A DNA stretch of 11,053 nucleotides. Source: an uncultured Peptococcaceae bacterium (GTDB lineage: Bacteria; Bacillota; Limnochordia; Darwinibacteriales; Darwinibacteriaceae). The stretch's first letter is position 1; the number at the start of each line of letters is the position of its first letter. The position numbers were made by a program, and so were the translations under genes. This document shows positions 6,553-11,053 of the stretch, in pieces. The stretch lies in contig CALKAR010000261.1 of NCBI GenBank assembly GCA_937988745.1, positions 1 to 11,053 on the forward strand, given 5' to 3'. The notes under the pieces were generated by a model, which made no database searches, had not been told where the DNA came from, and was given only the letters and a program-made list of their open reading frames with translations.

Positions 6553-8321
6553 TATTGGAACACCTCCTTATTTCTTGTGTACGCTACCCACGCATCCATC
6601 AACGCGGCAACGTTATCAATTTTTTCGGAATTTCTCTTTTTATGTAACTTGAGGTTTCCGTTATTGTCTTGTAATACTACTGAGTTACTCATAGCAAATT
6701 TCATAAGTTCCTCATCGAACAATAGTAATCCGCTACTTGCAGGATTTTGTTGTCTGATTTCTGGATCAACATATACTAAGTTCTTTAATTCACCTAATGG
6801 AACCGATTCTGTTCGGTAGCCTTGCCTTACGATTTCTAGTCCGTAATCACCGTTATCGGCAACCCATCGTTTAAGTAAATACTCGGAGTTATACGGGTCA
6901 TAACCCAATGTCATAACTGAGTAATCGTGTTTTATAATGTGTGCTAATAGATCCTCGTATACTTCAGCCATGTCTAAGACCACTCCCTCTAATACTACTA
7001 AGGTGCCTTCTTGTTCAAACTGTTTGTATCTATGGACCATTGCCGGTGGTATTTTCTTAGTTTTAACTTCAGCAACATACGATCGAGTCTTAACTCCGAA
7101 ATATCCGTTGCCTAATGGGAATAGGAATGTAAAGGCACAGAAGTCATCCCCTTGAGATCCATCATACCCAAGAGAGCAAATCATTCCGTCGTATCTGCTT
7201 TCATAGTGAGGTAATGGCGGTATTGTTTCCTCGAAACTAAAGAAGTATGATAAACCTTCTGTAGGTATTCCGAAACGTTTCGCCAGTATGTCATTAGCTT
7301 CACTAGGACTATATTCTATCTTGTCTGCGTCACGTTGATACGCTTCATATGAAACAGAGATACCAAGATTAGGATTCGCTTTAAGCCATAGATGTGGGTG
7401 CTTGTATTCGTCTTTGTAATCTAGACAATAATGCCAGATAGACATATAATCAGCTTCAACCTCACCTCTTAGGACCTTTTGTAAATCCATTTTGATTGAA
7501 TCTCCGACTCCATCCCTTGCGGTACCTTCGGAACTAGTCGCGATAATAATATAGTCGTCCAATTTACTGGCACCCTGTTCAAGGGCACCTATTACGTTTT
7601 CTTTTACTTCCCCTGACAACCATTCATCGACTGACGTAATCTTGTTACGTAAACCTTGTAACGCATCAATGGACATCGGACGTACTTCTATGATCGAGTT
7701 GGTCATGAAGTTCTGTATTCCTTTTTTGGTTGACGCAATTCCAACCTTACTGTGGGTTCTAGAGTTGATTTCCCCCAGGGTCATAAACTTCAGGAACGGT
7801 CCTCTAGCGCGTGTGATAGCTGTCTTGATCGGGAACATTGTTTCATCTGCTTGTGCCATACGGGGTGCAGTAACGACTTGTTTAGTTGTTTGGGGGTCAG
7901 TGACAACGAAGTACGCTTGCATAAACGCTTGATACATCGTTTTAGCAGCCCCACGTCCAACAATTAAATATTGGATGTTAGTAAGCCGTTTCTTTTTAGT
8001 TCGAACTTCATAAGCTCGAATCTTCGGGTTATATACTTTAGAATCTACGTAATGATACCATGCTAGGACGTCTTCCGCCCATAGCTTAAATGAGTCCATG
8101 ACAACGACATCATCCCCATCAATCAACACCATCTCAGCTTCACAGAATCTTATAAATCCTTCAATGGCTTTGCTGTCGTAGTATTTAGTTGGGTCTAATA
8201 TCCTTTGGTCGATTCTATTCATTTGCATGGATACGTTTGTGTTAACAGGAATTAATCCTGACCGAACGGCTTCTCTAAATTGCCCATATTCAGTTGGAAC
8301 GGCGGTATTAGATAATGCCAT
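6552..8321 (-). CDS. terL: Terminase large subunit (ATPase and nuclease)
   Basis: This 589-residue protein is the packaging motor. The ATPase domain has a Walker A-type loop GRGAAKT (122-128), an adenine-side segment VVTAPRMAQADE (149-160), Walker B KITSVDEW with Asp232-Glu233, and a coupling motif at ATSSEGT (261-267). The RNase H-like nuclease domain starts near 380: SLGYDGSQGDD (acidic Asp387), TLGYDPYN (Asp475) and KIDNVAALMDAW (Asp569 and Asp576) supply likely metal-binding residues. Length and motif order fit the HK97/Terminase_1 group. The Walker loop is unusual in having Ala-Ala where Gly/Asn-Gly is more typical. The start is firm (AGGAGG, 7-base spacer). The gene is separated from the likely small subunit by four genes rather than lying next to it. 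Confidence 0.95.
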   Translation of the reverse strand: MALSNTAVPTEYGQFREAVRSGLIPVNTNVSMQMNRIDQRILDPTKYYDSKAIEGFIRFCEAEMVLIDGDDVVVMDSFKLWAEDVLAWYHYVDSKVYNPKIRAYEVRTKKKRLTNIQYLIVGRGAAKTMYQAFMQAYFVVTDPQTTKQVVTAPRMAQADETMFPIKTAITRARGPFLKFMTLGEINSRTHSKVGIASTKKGIQNFMTNSIIEVRPMSIDALQGLRNKITSVDEWLSGEVKENVIGALEQGASKLDDYIIIATSSEGTARDGVGDSIKMDLQKVLRGEVEADYMSIWHYCLDYKDEYKHPHLWLKANPNLGISVSYEAYQRDADKIEYSPSEANDILAKRFGIPTEGLSYFFSFEETIPPLPHYESRYDGMICSLGYDGSQGDDFCAFTFLFPLGNGYFGVKTRSYVAEVKTKKIPPAMVHRYKQFEQEGTLVVLEGVVLDMAEVYEDLLAHIIKHDYSVMTLGYDPYNSEYLLKRWVADNGDYGLEIVRQGYRTESVPLGELKNLVYVDPEIRQQNPASSGLLLFDEELMKFAMSNSVVLQDNNGNLKLHKKRNSEKIDNVAALMDAWVAYTRNKEVFQ

Positions 8322-8345
8322 TCACGTACCTCCTATCTCGCAATA

Positions 8346-9176
8346 TTACTTATCCTTTTTCTTGACCGTGTATTTTTTCTTAGATGATTTGTCTTCTACA
8401 CCCCAGATTTTGTCATTGATTGCGTTCTTGGCCTTCTTAGTGTATTCCGGACTTTTCGAGTCTTTAATAACATTCTTAACCTCTTTATGGGCGTTGGCAC
8501 TCACAATATCTATTAAACTATCTGTCTTGATTCCAGACTTCTTACCTGGGATTAACTGTTGCTTTAGAACGTCTGCGGCAGTGTTGCCCATAATATTCAT
8601 CGCGTGTTTACCTAATTCGAGCTGTCCTCTGTTCTTCTTGGCGGCTGCTAATTGCTGTTTCAGATTATCTTCGAGTTGTAGTCGATCGTTAATCTTCTTG
8701 ATCTCACTGTCGTCAAGTCGATTTCTATTCTTGTATAGTTTCTTAGATTTACGGTCACCTTTGCTGTCAGCCAACCTCTTAAGGGTGTTTTCCATATTTA
8801 ATCGGTTTATGTTTTTTCTAAGTTCCTCATCCGACATATACTTGACGTTGATGGCTTTACTCATTTTCTTTTCAAGTTTAGCTCCTCGATCACGACGCCT
8901 CATATTTTCTTCGTGAGATTCTTTAACGCTTTTAGCGATTGCTCGTCCAGTTGCTTTAGTACCTTTTGATATAGCACTTCCGGTTGCCTTTGCACCTTTT
9001 GACACAGCACTACCTGTTGCCTGTGCACCCTTTTTAGCAGCTGCTTTTGTTTTACCATAAGTACTACCCACTATGTGGCCTGTAGAAGTAAGGGCTCTTC
9101 TAACTCCCCATTTTTGGCCTTTAACGCCGTGATGGGTGATTACTACGTCCATATCTCTTAGATCGTATTGCATCAT
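8346..9176 (-). CDS. Basic KGQKWG-motif structural protein A (11-residue repeats, internally duplicated helix)
   Basis: A 276-residue, lysine-rich protein of unassigned function. Residues 15-27 are HHGVKGQKWGVRR, a motif I recall from many Bacillota and gut phage structural-region proteins. Residues 49-81 are three 11-residue repeats (KGAQATGSAVS-like), a candidate amphipathic helix. Two related helical segments follow: MSDEELRKNINRLNMENTLK (114-133) and LDDSEIKKINDRLQLEDNLK (154-173). The C-terminus is basic (KKKYTVKKKDK). It is a paralogue of the upstream gene through the first 40 residues. The first ATG (9176) overlaps the upstream stop; a second ATG at 9173 has better spacing (7 bases) from AAGGGGG and may be the true start. 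Position suggests a head-associated or internal DNA-binding protein; this is inference. Confidence 0.6.
   Translation of the reverse strand: MMQYDLRDMDVVITHHGVKGQKWGVRRALTSTGHIVGSTYGKTKAAAKKGAQATGSAVSKGAKATGSAISKGTKATGRAIAKSVKESHEENMRRRDRGAKLEKKMSKAINVKYMSDEELRKNINRLNMENTLKRLADSKGDRKSKKLYKNRNRLDDSEIKKINDRLQLEDNLKQQLAAAKKNRGQLELGKHAMNIMGNTAADVLKQQLIPGKKSGIKTDSLIDIVSANAHKEVKNVIKDSKSPEYTKKAKNAINDKIWGVEDKSSKKKYTVKKKDK
8938..9036 (-). repeat. Three tandem 33-bp repeats coding for 11-residue units
   Basis: Units at 9036-9004, 9003-8971 and 8970-8938 encode KGAQATGSAVS, KGAKATGSAIS and KGTKATGRAIA. The first two are close at DNA level and the third is more diverged, pointing to stepwise tandem duplication. 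The 11-residue period with alternating Lys and small/hydrophobic residues fits an amphipathic 11/3 helix of the kind seen in lipid-binding proteins. Confidence 0.8.
9062..9134 (-). repeat. Duplicated motif block, copy A
   Basis: This 73-bp block encodes HHGVKGQKWGVRR and the following ALTSTGHIVGS-YG segment, and matches 9643-9715 without gaps over most of its length, including identical runs of 23 bp (TGTAGAAGTAAGGGCTCTTC plus TAA, read on the plus strand) and 20 bp. Flanking parts of the two genes are not similar, so only the N-terminal module was duplicated or recombined. Confidence 0.85.
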
Positions 9177-9748
9177 TACACCCCCTTGATAGATTGCAAC
9201 ATGTTAACTACGGCGTTTTCTGCTTCAAACTGTTCTGCCATAGCTTTCCATAACTCTTTTTCTACATCGCCTTTAACCTTTGTATCGTTATTAGCTCTAT
9301 TGGCTACTTGTTTATTAGCTCGTTCCTGTAATTCTTTAACTCTTTTTTGTTTAACTGCTAAGTTGTCGATTGCTGTGCCTAGGGGTGTTGTATTCTTTGT
9401 TGTATTCTTTGCTGTTTCTTGTTTTCTTTTTTCTGCTAACTCCCCAGTCTTCTTTGATGCAGCGAGTGCCTTGTTCATTTTTTCTACGAAGTCCTTAGTC
9501 AGCCTAGCATCGGCAGGCAGACCCTTCATTTCTCTTATCTGAACTCGGACTATCGCAATATCTAGTTCTTGTTTTGCTTTCTTTAGGTTCTTTTCAGCCT
9601 TTCTAATCCGTCGATTGGTGACTGGTTTGTCTGATCCGTATTTACTACCTACTATATGTCCTGTAGAAGTAAGGGCTCTTCTAATGCCCCATTTTTGGCC
9701 TTTAACACCATGATGAACTATTTCACAATCTCTTAAATCATAACTCAT
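9176..9748 (-). CDS. Basic KGQKWG-motif structural protein B (coiled coil)
   Basis: A 190-residue protein of unassigned function. The N-terminus MSYDLRDCEIVHHGVKGQKWGIRR is paralogous to that of the next gene (MQYDLRDMDVVITHHGVKGQKWGVRR), and the match continues through ALTSTGHIVGS-YG. From residue 43 on it is a charged, heptad-like helix (RRIRKAEKNLKKAKQELDIAI, LAVKQKRVKELQERANKQVAN) with a polar NTTKNTT linker, so a coiled coil is likely. It lacks the 11-residue repeats of its paralogue. The ATG at 9748 lies 9 bases after AGGAGG; an out-of-frame ATG between them opens a four-codon ORF (MDEL) ending over this start. A scaffold, capsid-associated or internal protein are all possible; none is shown. 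Confidence 0.6.
   Translation of the reverse strand: MSYDLRDCEIVHHGVKGQKWGIRRALTSTGHIVGSKYGSDKPVTNRRIRKAEKNLKKAKQELDIAIVRVQIREMKGLPADARLTKDFVEKMNKALAASKKTGELAEKRKQETAKNTTKNTTPLGTAIDNLAVKQKRVKELQERANKQVANRANNDTKVKGDVEKELWKAMAEQFEAENAVVNMLQSIKGV
9643..9715 (-). repeat. Duplicated motif block, copy B
   Basis: This is the partner of 9062-9134, offset by 581 bp and in the same orientation. It encodes HHGVKGQKWGIRR plus ALTSTGHIVGS-YG. The near-identical DNA could support recombination between the two genes. Confidence 0.85.
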
Positions 9749-9763
9749 CCATATGATCCTCCT

Positions 9764-10120
9764 TTACATTTCTCGTAATACTTCCGGAGTGTTGTACGCC
9801 TCTTTAATGTTCCACAATAGTTCATCTAGCGTTGACGCAACGTATCCCGCAGTGTTGGGTGCTGGAGGATCGAATAATTGTTTAACCTTTAGCATGACGT
9901 ATGTTTTACAACTACTAGTAAGATCTCTTACTGGAACCACCGGACCTCTGAAATCATTCCAGGTCGCTTGAGTATCCTCGACATAAATAGGCACACCAGC
10001 ACCGTGTTGGTTTAGTGTATTAATACTTGAGTTTATAAGCGGTAATATCTGGTGATCAAAGGCGTCGACTCCGGCTAGACCGATAAAAGCTCTTACAGTT
10101 TCCAGAATAGATTCTTCCAT
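9764..10120 (-). CDS. gp6-like head-tail connector protein
   Basis: This 118-residue, mainly helical protein resembles the HK97 gp6-type connector (adaptor) family. It has an N-terminal helical segment with LPLINSSINTLNQHGAGVP (about 26-44), a WNDFRGP turn (about 54-60), CKTYVMLKVKQLFDPPAPN (about 71-89) and a final helix LDELLWNIKEAYN (about 98-110). The protein forms a ring beneath the portal. The ATG at 10120 has AAGGAG eight bases upstream, encoded by the last codons of the HNH gene. Its location upstream of the large terminase is unusual, because connector genes normally follow the capsid gene; none of that type is seen after the capsid gene here. Confidence 0.7.
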   Translation of the reverse strand: MEESILETVRAFIGLAGVDAFDHQILPLINSSINTLNQHGAGVPIYVEDTQATWNDFRGPVVPVRDLTSSCKTYVMLKVKQLFDPPAPNTAGYVASTLDELLWNIKEAYNTPEVLREM

Positions 10121-10124
10121 GTTA

Positions 10125-10517
10125 TCATCTCCTTATCGGTGATATGTCGCCAGGTTGCCGTTCGACATACTCTTCTTCTTTGTTTCCATAATGTATGATG
10201 TTGTGCGTATTCAACGACACGGTTATTAAGTTCTCTGGATCATACAATTTTCTAGATTCATTTAGTATGTCCTCATCAGTTATAGGATTGATGTGATGTA
10301 CTAGAACCTTGTCTAGAATATCTACACCCTCCACTCCTAAATCGAAAGTGAGGTCTCTAAATATAATCTCTTTACGGACTTGCTTCCATGTTTTACTTTT
10401 ATAGAAAGCCATGGAATTTTTTCTAGGCGACTTAACATTTCCGTCAAGTAACATCAAGTAGTCTAACCGTTCTTTGAATGACGGTAGCAATATCATGTCA
10501 CTGTATCGTCTCAGCAT
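10125..10517 (-). CDS. HNH endonuclease (packaging-associated type)
   Basis: This 130-residue protein has an HNH nuclease core: VHHINPI (His-His near 93-94), DPENLI (Asn near 116) and THNIIHYG (His near 124-128 region), with an N-terminal WKQVRKEIIFRD segment. Phage HNH proteins encoded next to terminase genes are known partners in DNA cleavage during packaging in cos-type phages such as HK97. The similar proteins I recall usually carry Cys in the segment CDLGVEG; here it reads FDLGVEG, so a metal-binding or structural cysteine is absent. The ATG at 10517 lies two bases after the upstream stop, with GAGG nine bases before it. A homing endonuclease is an alternative, but compact placement in the packaging operon argues against it. 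Confidence 0.8.
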   Translation of the reverse strand: MLRRYSDMILLPSFKERLDYLMLLDGNVKSPRKNSMAFYKSKTWKQVRKEIIFRDLTFDLGVEGVDILDKVLVHHINPITDEDILNESRKLYDPENLITVSLNTHNIIHYGNKEEEYVERQPGDISPIRR

Positions 10518-10519
10518 AA

Positions 10520-10831
10520 CTACTCGCCTCGGTAATCTTTGATCGCTGCGAGGGCTTCTTCCATAAGTTGCTTCTGGGAAGCTTTCTCATCGATCTCTTT
10601 TACTCGTGACTTGTTGAGTTCTGACTTGGTTCGTAAGTTTTCTGTTTCTAGGGCATCGCGTTCGGTACCCATTCGTAACAATTGGTTGAGTACAGTTGGT
10701 GATGCTTTCTTGTTTCGGATATCTTCTTCGACACTATCGTATGCCATGTTGATTAGTTGGTCTAAGCGTCGGCGTGGATCCATGGGCTTGCTAGTCTCTT
10801 GGCTCTTTCCGACTTTTTTTACTTCTTCCAT
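10520..10831 (-). CDS. Probable terminase small subunit
   Basis: This 103-residue protein has a disordered, charged start, a helical N-terminal part (PRRRLDQLINMAYDSVEEDI, 19-38), the segment KKASPTVLNQLLRMGTERDAL (41-61) and a long charged helix with coiled-coil character (62-90), ending in a short helix (EALAAIKDYRGE). This matches my memory of small terminase-like proteins with an ASxxVxxxxLKxxTxRExLExE pattern and a C-terminal AMxxYxG end. It would recognise viral DNA and recruit the large subunit. It is the first gene after the structured non-coding region, where packaging recognition sites are often found. AGGAGG stands five bases before the ATG. The family call is moderate because no strict signature exists. 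Confidence 0.55.
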   Translation of the reverse strand: MEEVKKVGKSQETSKPMDPRRRLDQLINMAYDSVEEDIRNKKASPTVLNQLLRMGTERDALETENLRTKSELNKSRVKEIDEKASQKQLMEEALAAIKDYRGE

Positions 10832-10847
10832 AGTTACCTCCTCGTTT

Positions 10848-10869
10848 AAAGATGCTTAGTAATATCTTT
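10848..10869 (-). other. Small hairpin in the small-terminase leader
   Basis: AAAGAT (10869-10864) pairs with ATCTTT (10853-10848) around a 10-base loop that carries TACTAAGCA. The same nine bases occur 22 bases upstream (10883-10875), about two helical turns apart. The hairpin ends six bases before the SD of the small terminase. It could be part of a protein-binding site or affect initiation; A/T richness makes the hairpin alone weak evidence. Confidence 0.35.
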
Positions 10870-11013
10870 CGGTGTGCTTAGTAGATGGTTTGGCCCGACT
10901 TCATGGGTACTTAGAGGGTAGATGGAACCTCCTAGGTAATTGAACTAACAGCTTGGCGAACTATTAGAAAGGAATGGAAACCATGTAGACCAAACCATCG
11001 AGTAAACACACCG
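10870..11013 (-). ncRNA. Candidate structured RNA or packaging-site element closed by a 24-position helix
   Basis: The ends of this 144-base segment are complementary. CGGTGTG (11013-11007) pairs with CACACCG (10876-10870), GATGGTTTGG (10999-10990) with CCAAACCATC (10893-10884), and the seven positions between them are mostly paired too, so 22 of 24 pair when read as minus-strand RNA, including one G-U. Inside are CATGG/CCATG (10985-10981 with 10906-10902), a 9-bp hairpin with loop CGCCA (10967-10945) and a bulged hairpin (10934-10912). Together they form a plausible three-way junction. No coding frame of note crosses it. It could be a leader or free RNA, or a DNA site bound by the terminase; the sequence does not decide. 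Confidence 0.45.
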
Positions 11014-11019
11014 AATACT

Positions 11020-11042
11020 CCCCGCAAAATATCCCGCTGGGG
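11020..11042 (-). other. GC-rich hairpin upstream of the packaging genes
   Basis: On the minus strand CCCC-A-GC and GC-GGGG pair into a six-base-pair stem with one bulged A around a 10-base AT-containing loop. It lies about 190 bases before the small terminase, a usual place for a cos or pac recognition region, and is flanked by A/T tracts. The window ends 11 bases later, so any wider repeat structure is cut off. Confidence 0.3.
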
Positions 11043-11053
11043 AAATTTTTGGG

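Noticed and set aside
8227..8916. 229-codon plus-strand ORF with very hydrophobic translation resembling a membrane protein
   Set aside because: It is antisense to the lysine/glutamate-rich coding region of KGQKWG protein A and the start of the large terminase; Lys/Glu-rich genes give Phe/Leu/Ser-rich antisense frames. It has no convincing SD and opposes the operon.
9168..9542. 124-codon plus-strand ORF, hydrophobic and cysteine/serine-rich
   Set aside because: It is the antisense shadow of the coiled-coil protein B, without ribosome site or family features.
10968..10988. Plus-strand AAAGGA followed by ATG TAG, resembling a ribosome site with a start-stop ORF
   Set aside because: The ATG is followed at once by a stop, there is no downstream plus-strand gene, and the bases are accounted for by the paired element on the minus strand.
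1..11053. CRISPR array, tRNA, insertion sequence, integrase or defence gene
   Set aside because: No regularly spaced repeats, cloverleaf, transposase motif or lysogeny gene was seen; all coding capacity is used by phage packaging and structural genes.

Overview
The window is part of a tailed-phage or prophage genome: the DNA-packaging, head and neck module followed by the start of the tail module. The major capsid protein, portal and large terminase are of HK97 type. A tube-type tail protein and the start of a long tape-measure gene indicate a siphovirus. Every real gene lies on the minus strand, so transcription runs from high to low coordinates. Low GC, close gene spacing, and strong AGGAGG-type Shine-Dalgarno (SD) sites before almost every gene point to a Bacillota (Firmicutes) host. 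No host genes, integrase, tRNA or attachment site are visible, so prophage and lytic phage cannot be told apart.

Layout in transcription order. (1) About 220 bases of non-coding DNA (10832-11053) hold a strong long-range inverted repeat and two hairpins. This is a candidate structured RNA or packaging-recognition site. (2) Packaging and connector genes follow: a likely small terminase (10520-10831), an HNH endonuclease (10125-10517) and a gp6-like head-tail connector (9764-10120), the last placed unusually upstream of the large terminase. (3) Two paralogous, very basic proteins share an N-terminal HHGVKGQKWG motif (8346-9176 and 9176-9748). (4) The head core comprises the large terminase (6552-8321), the portal (5245-6552), and one 668-residue ORF (3163-5169) that fuses prohead protease, acidic linker/scaffold segment, HK97-fold capsid protein and a C-terminal Ig-like domain. 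(5) The neck and tail genes are head closure (2811-3140), tail terminator (2507-2821), major tail protein (1829-2494), two tail-assembly-chaperone-type genes (1362-1802 and 767-1294), a gp10-like protein (391-762) and the 5' end of the tape-measure gene (1-391).

How it works together: the terminase pair and HNH protein would cut and pump DNA through the portal into a procapsid built from the protease/capsid ORF. The Ig-like domain would decorate the shell. The connector, head-closure and terminator proteins join head to tail, and the chaperones load tail-tube subunits on the tape measure. Two expression controls can be read from the sequence. An SD-equipped internal ATG at codon 230 of the fusion ORF could yield free capsid protein in excess of the fusion. 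A hairpin plus T-tract between the two chaperone genes looks like an intrinsic terminator that would lower expression of the distal tail genes.

The least explained parts are the structured element upstream of the small terminase and the KGQKWG-motif gene pair. Family assignments rest on remembered family features and visible motifs; no database search was run.
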